Source of the DNA: an uncultured Sinobacteraceae bacterium
Lineage (GTDB): Bacteria > Pseudomonadota > Gammaproteobacteria > Steroidobacterales > Steroidobacteraceae
NCBI GenBank assembly: GCA_937902995.1
Contig: CALEKY010000008.1
Span: 1 to 34,090 of the forward strand
Reading direction: 5' to 3'
Length of the DNA: 34,090 bases
Position numbers and translations under genes: made by a program. Below, piece after piece: positions 23,553 to 31,398 of this stretch. Within the stretch, counting starts at the first letter, position 1; the number at the start of each line of letters is the position of its first letter. Under the pieces are notes generated by a model. It did not search any database, was not told the origin of the DNA, and worked only from the letters and a program-made list of their open reading frames with translations.

Positions 23553-24650
23553 ATGTCCCGCCGTCTAGCCCGCCGCGAAACCGAGATCTTCAGTATCTCG
23601 TTCCTGGACTGCATCACCTGCGGTCTGGGATCGGTCGTGCTGCTGCTCGTGCTCACGGAAATGCGTACGCCACAGGACGAAGTACAGGACACGAGCATAG
23701 CGGAGAGAATTACGCAGCTGCAGGACGAGCTGCTCGACATCGCCGGACAGACAGAGATTCTGAATCAGGAGCTGACGGCGAAGCGGAAACAGCTCGCGGA
23801 AGAGAAGCTGCGCATCGCCCGGCTGCAGGGCGATTTGAGCGATATCCGAGGCAAGTACTCCGCATCCAAGAAGGAGGCGGACATGATCAACGAGCTCGAG
23901 GGCAAGCTCGTTTCCGCGCGCCAGGAGCTGACCGAGGAAATGAAGCGATTGCTCGGCAGCGGGTTTCAACGCAAGAAGGACGATGCGATCGGCGGCATTC
24001 CGGTCGACAGCGAGTACATCATCTTCATCATCGATACGTCGGGCAGCATGTTCAATTACGTCTGGCCGATGCTGCTCGAGAAAGTCGAGGAGACGCTGAA
24101 CGCGTATCCGCAGGTGAAGGGCTTCCAGGTGATGAACGACGAAGGCACGTACATGTTTCCGGGTTACCGCGGCAAGTGGATCCCGGATACGCCTTCGCAG
24201 CGCAAGCTCGTGCTCGAACGCCTGCGCACGTGGAATGCCTTCTCGAACTCGAGTCCGATCGAGGGCATCGTCGAGGCCATTCGCACGTATTATTCGAAGG
24301 ACAAGAAAATCAGCCTGTACGTGTTCGGCGACGAGTTCACGGGGCCGTCGATCGATTCGGTCGTGAAGGGCGTCGATATGATCAATCGCGACGATGAAAA
24401 TGGCGAGCGGCGTGTGCGTATCCATGCGATCGGCTTCCCCGTGCGGCCGGACGCGCCGCAGTACACGAGCATTCGGTTTGCAACTTTGATGCGGATTCTG
24501 TGCGCGAAGAACGGCGGAACGTTCGTCGGCTTGCACGACCCCCCGCGCCGAGGTCCGCAGTTCCGTATCGGTCAGAATGCGTCCGAGCCGCAGTCCTCGT
24601 CTCCTGTGCCTGCGTTCGCCGCGGCTGAGCCGCTAGCGAGGTTCCAGTGA
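23553..24650 (+). CDS. Membrane-anchored vWA protein 2 with ExbD-like helix
   Basis: A 365-aa paralogue-like partner of the preceding gene. Basic N-terminus, membrane helix about 17-36 (SFLDCITCGLGSVVLLLVLT) with Asp19 in the same place, coiled coil about 48-135, and vWA domain about 153-330 with D161-x-S163-x-S165 and a probable third ligand Asp260 in FGDEFTG. The Thr ligand position is less clear (SNSSP, about 231-235). The Ser/Pro-rich tail is likely flexible. Although the anchor is nearly identical to protein 1, the vWA domains have diverged, suggesting a heteromeric pair. The ATG is preceded by GCGGAG. The stop overlaps the next GTG start. Confidence 0.85.
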   Translation: MSRRLARRETEIFSISFLDCITCGLGSVVLLLVLTEMRTPQDEVQDTSIAERITQLQDELLDIAGQTEILNQELTAKRKQLAEEKLRIARLQGDLSDIRGKYSASKKEADMINELEGKLVSARQELTEEMKRLLGSGFQRKKDDAIGGIPVDSEYIIFIIDTSGSMFNYVWPMLLEKVEETLNAYPQVKGFQVMNDEGTYMFPGYRGKWIPDTPSQRKLVLERLRTWNAFSNSSPIEGIVEAIRTYYSKDKKISLYVFGDEFTGPSIDSVVKGVDMINRDDENGERRVRIHAIGFPVRPDAPQYTSIRFATLMRILCAKNGGTFVGLHDPPRRGPQFRIGQNASEPQSSSPVPAFAAAEPLARFQ

Positions 24651-25477
24651 AGCACCTATTGAACCGTGTGCGGGGATGGCTTTGCGCGACGCGCGGCGCG
24701 GCCGTGATTTGCGCCGTTCTCGCCGTGTCGGGCTGCGGATCGGTCACGCTCGTTGCGACCGCCAACATTCCCGATCCGCTCATCACGAAAGTGCCGATGA
24801 CCGTGGCGCTGTACGTGCCGGAGGAGTTTGCAACCTACGTTCACAAGGAAGAGCGCTGGAGCACCGACTGGAACATCGAGCTGGGCAAGGCACAGACCGA
24901 AGGCATCACGCGCCTCGTGAATGCGATGTTCGAGCGCGTCGTGCCCGTCGAAAGCGTCAATGCAGCGATGCATGTCGAGGGCGTGCGTGCGATCCTCGAG
25001 CCCAGCGTCGAGGAATATGCCTTCGTCACGCCGAGAGATGCCGGCATTCCGTTCTTTGCGGTCACGATCAAGTATCGCGTGAACGTCTACTTGCCCGACG
25101 GACGCCTGGTCGATTCTTGGGGATTCACCGGCTACGGCTCGGCGCCTTCGCAGGGTCTGTCGAGCTCGGCTCCGCTCGCTTACGCGACGGCGCTCGCGCT
25201 GCGCGACGCAGGTGCCAAATTGGCCGTCGAATTTCGCGAACAAGCGGTCGTGCGCAGCTTGTTACCGAGCGATTCGCCCGCTGTCGAGACGCCGGCACAA
25301 GAGGAACCTGCGCCTGCTGAGACACCGCCGGCGACGGATTCGGTGGAGGAACCGGCTGCGGCCGGAGAGCCGGTCGAAGCAGGAACACCGGCCGAAGAAC
25401 AGAAAAACGAGGAAGAGTCCGAGCGCGAGGTCAAGCCGCCGATGCCGCTTGGCCCGTCATCGGCTGCGCGCGAATGA
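24647..25477 (+). CDS. Lipoprotein, last gene of envelope cluster
   Basis: A 276-aa predicted lipoprotein with lipobox VSGC (Cys30). The mature N-terminal half is mixed alpha/beta (MTVALYVPEEF, WNIELGKAQTEGITRLVNAMFERVV, RAILEPSVEEYAF), resembling LptE/YajI-type or other outer-membrane assembly lipoproteins in general style only. The last 75 residues are Pro/Glu/Ala-rich and disordered. The GTG start at 24647 forms GTGA with the stop of vWA protein 2, so translation is coupled. No specific family recognised. Confidence 0.78.
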   Translation: MKHLLNRVRGWLCATRGAAVICAVLAVSGCGSVTLVATANIPDPLITKVPMTVALYVPEEFATYVHKEERWSTDWNIELGKAQTEGITRLVNAMFERVVPVESVNAAMHVEGVRAILEPSVEEYAFVTPRDAGIPFFAVTIKYRVNVYLPDGRLVDSWGFTGYGSAPSQGLSSSAPLAYATALALRDAGAKLAVEFREQAVVRSLLPSDSPAVETPAQEEPAPAETPPATDSVEEPAAAGEPVEAGTPAEEQKNEEESEREVKPPMPLGPSSAARE

Positions 25478-25484
25478 TGCGCGC
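25466..25484. terminator. Hairpin between convergent genes
   Basis: GCGCGC arms 25466-25471 and 25479-25484 with a 7-base loop overlap the stop codon of the lipoprotein gene and precede the stop of the convergent TPR gene by 12 bases. There is no T-run, so a bidirectional terminator is only possible. Confidence 0.3.
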
Positions 25485-25495
25485 GTAAGTGCCGT

Positions 25496-26866
25496 TCATT
25501 CCGTTTCCTGACTCTTGCGAACCTTGAAGATCTGCCGCAGCCCGACGTCATGGGTCGCGACGGGCTCGGTGTTCGCGAACTTCGGTCGATAGCGTGCAGC
25601 GCGCACGGCATCCAACGTCTCGTCGATGTAGCGCTCGGGCGTATTCGCTTCTACGAGACGCGCATCCCTGACGGAACCGTCGGCGTCGACCGTGAATGCG
25701 ACATGCACGAAGCGGTCTTCCAGTTCTTCGGGCGCGCGCTGCAGGTTGCGCATGGCGGCCGGGGGGAGCGGGTAATAGAGCTGCACAGGAAAGCTCAGCT
25801 TCGCTCGTGCCGCCATACCTGCTTCGCCGTTGAACTCGTTCAGCAGTCCGGCGGCGCGCCGATAGTATTCGAGCGCGTTGTTCGCCTGGTTCCTGATCAT
25901 GTGCAAATCGCCCATGTCGAGCAGCGTGTCGAACAAGAGCGGCGTCGATTTGGTCGGATGCGCATCGAGCGTCTTCAGGGCGCGCTTCAATGCACGCTCG
26001 GCCTCGTCGCCCAAGTGGCGCGGATTGGCGGGTCTTCCGAACCCTTGGGCATTCGGATCCGGTCGGCGTTCCGTCGCGCTGCGTGCGCGGGACAGTACCA
26101 GCATCAACTCTTGCCGATAGCTCTCGGCGAGCGAACGTAAAGGCGCAACTGTCGCGAGGTCGTTACGACCGAGCTTGCGCTCCACGACCGCAAGCGCCTT
26201 GAGATAGGCATCGCGAGCGGCCCCGATGTGCCTGGCTTGCAGGTAGAAGTCGCCGAGGACATCGTAGAAGTCCGCCATCCGCGGATCTTTCCTGCCGTAA
26301 GCATGTTCGCCGATGCGCACGTAATAGAGCATCTGCTGCTCGGCCTCCGCGTACCGGCCCACGCGAGCGAGGCTTCTCGCAAGCTCGCGCAACAGACCTT
26401 GCTGATCGAGATTGAACAGGCCGTGCGTTCGCCGCGACACGAGCAGTGCACGTTCCAGGTACGGGATGGCTTCTGCGTGTTTGCCGGCATAGGCGAGCGT
26501 ATAGCCCATGCCGCGCAACGGCTCGAGCAATCGTTCTTGAGAGGCGACGATGCGGGGTTCGACGATCTGCAGCGCTTCGGAATAGGCGGCCTGCGCGCCC
26601 AGCCAGTTCTGTTTCGGGATGTATGCAGCGCCGAGCAGCGTCAGCGCTTCGGCCAGCTCGAAGGGCGCTTCGTTCGCTCGCAAACGGGCCGACTCGACGA
26701 GCTTCTCGGCGACCAGAACGGCCTGATCCCATTCCCGGCGCTCGATCTGTGCCCAGTACTCCTGTTCCGACGCCGGCGGTTCGTTCGTGTCGAACGAATG
26801 CGCGCAGGGCACCAGTGCTGCGACGAGCGGTGCAACGATGCAAATGGCTCGGAGACGCGGGTTCAT
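25496..26866 (-). CDS. Exported TPR protein with TonB C-terminal-like domain
   Basis: A 456-aa protein. Signal peptide about 1-24 (cleavage near AHS-FDT), TPR-like helical repeats about 35-365, and a C-terminal domain about 385-450. In the last domain, VHVAFTVDADGSVRDARLVE and AVRAARYRPKF match the TonB C-terminal fold found in energy transducers and in stand-alone periplasmic proteins. No transmembrane anchor other than the signal is visible, so it is probably a periplasmic adaptor rather than a true TonB. It is convergent with the ExbB/vWA cluster, leaving an 18-base gap. The 213-base upstream region holds a small hairpin (26879-26894) and the GGGCTCT repeat element, with no promoter that I can name. 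Confidence 0.85.
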   Translation of the reverse strand: MNPRLRAICIVAPLVAALVPCAHSFDTNEPPASEQEYWAQIERREWDQAVLVAEKLVESARLRANEAPFELAEALTLLGAAYIPKQNWLGAQAAYSEALQIVEPRIVASQERLLEPLRGMGYTLAYAGKHAEAIPYLERALLVSRRTHGLFNLDQQGLLRELARSLARVGRYAEAEQQMLYYVRIGEHAYGRKDPRMADFYDVLGDFYLQARHIGAARDAYLKALAVVERKLGRNDLATVAPLRSLAESYRQELMLVLSRARSATERRPDPNAQGFGRPANPRHLGDEAERALKRALKTLDAHPTKSTPLLFDTLLDMGDLHMIRNQANNALEYYRRAAGLLNEFNGEAGMAARAKLSFPVQLYYPLPPAAMRNLQRAPEELEDRFVHVAFTVDADGSVRDARLVEANTPERYIDETLDAVRAARYRPKFANTEPVATHDVGLRQIFKVRKSQETE

Positions 26867-26950
26867 GATTGGCGGTGCCGCCCTCTCTGGAGGGCTGCGA
26901 AAGCGTGCAACTTAGGAGCGCTCGCTGCAATCGGGAAACTACGATTTCCA

Positions 26951-27086
26951 GGGCTCTGGGCACTGGGCTCTGGCTAGATCGATCACGCGTACTGCGCCAC
27001 TTCCGCCTGGAGCTCGGTCGCAGCACGCCGCTCTTGCCGATGTCTGTTCGGGGTCTCTTCCAGCGAGCGCCCAGAGCCCCTAGCCC
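26951..27086. repeat. Inverted heptamer element (GGGCTCT type)
   Basis: GGGCTCT, GGGCACT, GGGCTCT (26951-26971) point one way. AGCGCCC, AGAGCCC, CTAGCCC (27066-27086) are the same word family on the other strand. The element is about 136 bp long with inverted ends, and its right end overlaps the stop codon (27080-27082) of the HD-domain gene. A non-coding stretch of about 95 bp lies between, in which I recognise nothing else. Confidence 0.65.
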
Positions 27087-27673
27087 GTCTTTTTCGGCAC
27101 GTAAATCGAATTCTTCACGTTCGAAAACACCCGTCGAACCATCGGCTCGAACTCCTCGAGCGGCATGGACTTGTACGATGGATCGAAGGACGGGCCGTCG
27201 TACTTGCGACAGAATTCTTCGGTGTAGTCGTACCAGGGATGGCCGCGGAACTGATCGCGCATGTTGCGATCGAGTCCGAGGTGATGGAAAAAGTAGTAGC
27301 CCTGAAAGATTGCGTGTTTCTCGACCATCCAATGGTTCTGTTCCGAGACGAAGGGCTTGAGGATGGCCGCCGCGATATCGGCATGGTTGCGCGGGCCGAG
27401 CAGATCGCCGATATCGTGCAGCAAGGCGCACACGATGTATTCCTCGTCGCGGCCGTCCTCGCAGGCCCGTGTCGCCGTTTGCAGGCAATGTTCGAGCCGG
27501 TCGACCGCAAATCCGCCGCAGTCGCCTTGCAGCATGCGCAGATGCGCGAGCACTCGGTTCGGCAGATCTGCGATGAAGGGTTTCATCGCGTTATTGATGA
27601 TTCGCCAGTCCTCCTTGGTGCAAAGTTCCATCGAGTGAAATTGCGCACGGGCGCCGTGATCGCCGTCAGCCAT
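27080..27673 (-). CDS. HD-domain protein, possibly diiron oxygenase-like
   Basis: A 197-aa cytoplasmic protein of the HD superfamily. His62 (LEHCLQT), the His86-Asp87 pair (LLHDIGD), and His97, His114 and His120 form a rich metal-binding set, with RFFHH-like YYFFHHLG further on. The extended set of histidines and the DLLGPRNHADIAAAILKPFVS segment resemble HD proteins near PhnZ and myo-inositol oxygenase rather than simple nucleotide phosphohydrolases. The activity is not determined. ATG at 27673 has GAGGAT seven bases upstream and is preferred to upstream in-frame codons, which are Arg/Pro-rich and unlike the family. It is divergent from treS. Confidence 0.82.
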   Translation of the reverse strand: MADGDHGARAQFHSMELCTKEDWRIINNAMKPFIADLPNRVLAHLRMLQGDCGGFAVDRLEHCLQTATRACEDGRDEEYIVCALLHDIGDLLGPRNHADIAAAILKPFVSEQNHWMVEKHAIFQGYYFFHHLGLDRNMRDQFRGHPWYDYTEEFCRKYDGPSFDPSYKSMPLEEFEPMVRRVFSNVKNSIYVPKKTG

Positions 27674-27861
27674 AAGCATCCTCATGAGCTCGTTCGCGCC
27701 AAGTCTAGCAGGGTGTCGAAAAGCAGCCTGTGTGCGGAGCGCAGAAGTTCGTCGAGAAACGCCAGGAAGAGGTTCGTACCGTGCGGGGCCGGGTCCGTGA
27801 CAGCGCCGCGCCTGGGCGGCAAGAGGTGTGCGACACTTCGTGCTGCACGATTCACGTGTGT

Positions 27862-27886
27862 ATCCGCCGGCGATTGACCGGCGGAT
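27862..27886 (+). promoter_or_regulatory. Perfect hairpin in the treS leader region
   Basis: Arms 27862-27870 and 27878-27886 are perfectly complementary (9 bp, 7-base loop) and are followed by CTTT, about 78 bases before treS. It could be an operator, an attenuator or a leader structure. The rest of the 27674-27963 gap shows no clear promoter or gene. Confidence 0.4.
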
Positions 27887-27963
27887 CTTTGCCGACACTC
27901 TGGGCGTTGGAGCTTCCGCCAAGCCGAGTCTTGCAACTCGCAACGAACTAAACCGACTCGACC

Positions 27964-30900
27964 ATGTCCGCAGAACGCGCCACAGCGCTCGAATCCAGCA
28001 TCGCCTCGAGCTTCGCTACCGATCCGCTCTGGTACAAGGACGCCATCATCTATCAGATGCACGTCAAGGCGTTCTTCGATTCCAACAACGACGGCATCGG
28101 CGATTTCGCCGGACTGACGCAGAAGCTCGATTACATCCAGGAGCTGGGCGTCAACACGATCTGGTTGCTACCGTTCTATCCGTCGCCACTCAAAGATGAC
28201 GGTTACGACATCTCGGACTATCGCGGCGTGCATCCCGACTACGGCACGCTCGAAGACTTTCAGCGATTCGTCGACGAGGCCCATCGCCGAGGGCTCAAAG
28301 TCATCACCGAGCTCGTCATCAATCACACCTCCGACCAGCATCCTTGGTTTCAGGCGGCGCGACGTGCGCCGCGCGGCTCGCCCGAACGCGACTTTTATAT
28401 TTGGAGCGATACCGACAAGGCGCTTGCGGGCACTCGCATCATCTTCACGGACACCGAGACATCCAATTGGGCCTGGGATCCGGTCGCCGGGCAGTACTAC
28501 TGGCACCGCTTCTTCTCGCATCAGCCCGACCTGAACCACAACAATCCCGCGGTCGTCGAGGCCGTGATCGAGGTGATGCGGTTCTGGTTCGACATGGGCG
28601 TGGACGGTTTGCGTCTCGACGCGATTCCGTATCTGTGCGTGCGAGAAGGGACGAACAACGAGAACCTGCCGGAAACGCATGCCGTTCTGAAACGAATGCG
28701 GGCGGTCGTCGACGCGCACTACCAGAATCGCATGTTCCTCGCCGAGGCGAATCAATGGCCGGAGGACGTGCGCGAGTATTTCGGGGATGGCGACGAGTGC
28801 CACGTCGCATTTCATTTTCCCTTGATGCCGCGCATGTTCATGGCGGTGGCGCTGGAGGACCGCTTCCCCATCACGGAGATCCTGCGGCAGACGCCGGAGA
28901 TTCCGGACAACTGCCAGTGGGCGATCTTCCTGCGCAACCACGACGAGCTGACGCTCGAGATGGTCACCGACCGCGAGCGCGATTACATGTACAAGATGTA
29001 CGCAGCTGAGCCGCGGATGCGCGTGAACGTCGGCATTCGGCGGAGGCTGGCCCCGCTCCTATCGAACGATGTCGATCGCATCAAGTTGATGAACAGCATG
29101 TTGTTGTCGATGCCCGGTTCGCCGGTCATCTACTACGGCGACGAAATCGGCATGGGCGACAACATCTACATCGGCGATCGCAACGGCGTGCGCACACCCA
29201 TGCAATGGAGTCCCGACCGCAACGCCGGCTTCTCGCGGGCGGACCCGCAACGGCTGTATCTGCCCGTGATCATGGATCCGATCTACGGCTATCAAGCCGT
29301 GAACGTCGAGGCGCAAAGCCGCGATCCGTCGTCGCTCCTCAATTGGACGAAACGAATCCTCACCGTGCGGCGCCAGCACCGCTGCTTCGGTCGCGGCACG
29401 CTCGAATTCATACGCGCGTTGAACCGCAAGATCCTCGCCTACGTGCGTACGTACGACGACGAGATCGTGCTCTGCGTGATGAATCTTTCGCAGACCGCGC
29501 AGGCCGTCGAGCTCGACCTGTCGAAATACAAGGGCAGGGTGCCCGTCGAGATGCTCGGCAACAATGCGTTTCCGCCGATCGGCGAGCTGCCGTATTTCCT
29601 CACATTGCCTGCGCACGGCTTCTTCTGGCTGCTGCTCAGCGATTCGGCGTCGCCGCCGAGTTGGCACATCGAGCGGCTACCGGCGACCGAGCTGCCGGTG
29701 CTCGTGCTCACGAATGGTTTGTCGACGTTTGCGATCGATCGCGAGAAAACTCCCGAACGACACATCGCGCGCCGCACGCTCCAGCAGTTCGAGCGCGAGG
29801 TGCTGCCAGAATTCCTCGAGCCGCGGGGGTGGTTCAAGTCGCGCAAGCCGGCGATCGTGCAGTTGAAGACCAGCGCGCTGTGGCAGACGAGTCAAGTACC
29901 GTTCCTGCTCGCGTTCATCGAAGTGGAGGACGACACCGGCGTGCGCGAGCAATACTCGCTGCCGCTCGCGCTGGCCTGGGAGGATGAACCCGATACGGGC
30001 GCCTTGCGCACGTCCGATTGGACGCTCGCGAAGGTTCGCGAGCATGCGCGCATGGGTGTGTTGATCGACGCATTCGCCGATCCGCGTTTCTGTATCGAAA
30101 TTGCGCGGACGGTTGCCACGAACAGCGAGTTTGCGCTCGATTCCGGCAAGCTCCGCTTCGAATCCACCGATCTGTTGCGCAACCTCGTCGAGGACCGGCT
30201 CGAACCGGTCGAGCACTTCGGCGGCGAGCAGACGCGCACGCGCGTCGTGCTGGGCGAGAACGTGTTCCTCAAAGCCTACCGCCGCTTGATTCCGGGTACG
30301 AATCCCGATCTCGAGATGATCCGACATCTCACGGATCTGGGCTTCCCGCACATTGCGGCGCTCGTCGGCTCGGTGCGCTGGGAGGACGAGGAAGGCGCAT
30401 CGACGCTGCTCGTTGCCTTGTTCCAGTACGTGCGCAATCAAGGGCACGTCTGGGGTTACGTTCTAGATCACCTGGCGCGTCATGCGACGGACCTGCTGTC
30501 CGAAGCGGCCGTCAGTACGGAAGATCCGCACGCACTCGTCAATGCGCAGATGCGCACGATGGGACGTCGGATCGGCGAGCTACACGCCATGCTGGCGCGC
30601 GACAGCGACAATCCCGCGTTTGCGCCCGAGCCGATCGGCGAACGCGATCTCGACATGTGGCGTCAGGCGGTCAAGACGCTGATCGAGCAAGTCTTCGCGA
30701 ATGTCCAGGATCGGCTGGGAGAATTGCCCGAGGCGACGCAACCGAAGGCGCGTGAGCTCATCGAGATGCGCGAACGGCTGCTCGACATCGCCAACAACGC
30801 GTGTGCGCGTCCGCCGGGTGCGATGAAGACGCGCGTGCACGGCAATCTGCACTTGCGCAAGATCTTGCTCGTCGCGGACGACTTCCTGATCACGGATTTC

Positions 30901-31284
30901 GACGGCGACATGAACCGCCCGCCGGAAGAACGCCGCGAAAAGACCTCGCCGATGCACGACGTCGCGACGGTGTTGCGATCGTTCGACTATGCGCGCGCCA
31001 CGGCGCTCGAGCAGGCCGTGAGCTCGCGACCCGATCTGTACGAGCGCGCGGCCGCGGCATTCGAGACTTGGCAGCACGGCGTGACACAGGCCTTCCTCGA
31101 GGGATATCGCCGAGGACTGGGCGATGCCCGTCAGTCGGTTGCCCCCGACTCGGCAAACTGCCTGCTCACGCTGTTTCAGGTGCAGCGCGCGCTGCACGAG
31201 CTCGCTGCGGAGCTCAGAAAACGGCCAGCTTCCATCGGCATTCCGGTGGAAGCGCTGCTGCGGCTCGCGAAATCGAAAGACTAG
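27964..31284 (+). CDS. treS: Trehalose synthase-maltokinase fusion, kinase motif altered
   Basis: A 1106-aa protein. The N-terminal GH13 domain (about 20-560) is trehalose synthase (maltose to trehalose isomerisation). YKDAIIYQMHVKAFFDSN opens the barrel. Catalytic residues are Asp219 (LRLDAIPYL), Glu261 (LAEANQWP) and Asp327 (RNHDELT). The C-terminal part (about 570-1100) is a Pep2/Mak-type maltokinase, which normally makes maltose-1-phosphate for the GlgE glucan pathway. Here the expected HGDYHLGQ reads HGNLHLRK (959-966): catalytic Asp becomes Asn961 and the metal-ligand Gln becomes Lys966. The metal Asp978 (DFDGD) and the SPMHDVATVLRSFDYA block remain. The isomerase is probably active; kinase activity is doubtful. 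No glgE is in the window. The ATG at 27964 lacks a strong ribosome site. Confidence 0.93.
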   Translation: MSAERATALESSIASSFATDPLWYKDAIIYQMHVKAFFDSNNDGIGDFAGLTQKLDYIQELGVNTIWLLPFYPSPLKDDGYDISDYRGVHPDYGTLEDFQRFVDEAHRRGLKVITELVINHTSDQHPWFQAARRAPRGSPERDFYIWSDTDKALAGTRIIFTDTETSNWAWDPVAGQYYWHRFFSHQPDLNHNNPAVVEAVIEVMRFWFDMGVDGLRLDAIPYLCVREGTNNENLPETHAVLKRMRAVVDAHYQNRMFLAEANQWPEDVREYFGDGDECHVAFHFPLMPRMFMAVALEDRFPITEILRQTPEIPDNCQWAIFLRNHDELTLEMVTDRERDYMYKMYAAEPRMRVNVGIRRRLAPLLSNDVDRIKLMNSMLLSMPGSPVIYYGDEIGMGDNIYIGDRNGVRTPMQWSPDRNAGFSRADPQRLYLPVIMDPIYGYQAVNVEAQSRDPSSLLNWTKRILTVRRQHRCFGRGTLEFIRALNRKILAYVRTYDDEIVLCVMNLSQTAQAVELDLSKYKGRVPVEMLGNNAFPPIGELPYFLTLPAHGFFWLLLSDSASPPSWHIERLPATELPVLVLTNGLSTFAIDREKTPERHIARRTLQQFEREVLPEFLEPRGWFKSRKPAIVQLKTSALWQTSQVPFLLAFIEVEDDTGVREQYSLPLALAWEDEPDTGALRTSDWTLAKVREHARMGVLIDAFADPRFCIEIARTVATNSEFALDSGKLRFESTDLLRNLVEDRLEPVEHFGGEQTRTRVVLGENVFLKAYRRLIPGTNPDLEMIRHLTDLGFPHIAALVGSVRWEDEEGASTLLVALFQYVRNQGHVWGYVLDHLARHATDLLSEAAVSTEDPHALVNAQMRTMGRRIGELHAMLARDSDNPAFAPEPIGERDLDMWRQAVKTLIEQVFANVQDRLGELPEATQPKARELIEMRERLLDIANNACARPPGAMKTRVHGNLHLRKILLVADDFLITDFDGDMNRPPEERREKTSPMHDVATVLRSFDYARATALEQAVSSRPDLYERAAAAFETWQHGVTQAFLEGYRRGLGDARQSVAPDSANCLLTLFQVQRALHELAAELRKRPASIGIPVEALLRLAKSKD

Positions 31285-31332
31285 AACCTATCGCGAGGCT
31301 TTCTGTGCGCCCGCAGGCAATGCCGGCGCGTC

Positions 31333-31353
31333 TTGCGGTGCTCGGCTCCGCAA
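31333..31353. terminator. Weak hairpin between treS and amrA
   Basis: TTGCGG (31333-31338) and CCGCAA (31348-31353) pair around a 9-base loop in the 114-bp convergent gap between treS and amrA. The stem is short and has no T-run. Nothing else is seen in the gap. Confidence 0.25.
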
Positions 31354-31398
31354 ACGCGGCCCGCGGCTGCAGGTCCTAGGTCGCGATACGCGAAGATC

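Noticed and set aside
10901..25477. Type VI secretion or Zorya defence locus
   Set aside because: There is kinase/FHA or MotA-like resemblance only; no T6SS core gene (TssB/C, Hcp, ClpV, TssM) and no ZorC/ZorD-like helicase or effector is present.
27674..27943. N-terminal extension of the HD-domain gene
   Set aside because: The extension is Arg/Pro-rich, whereas ATG at 27673 has GAGGAT at ideal spacing.
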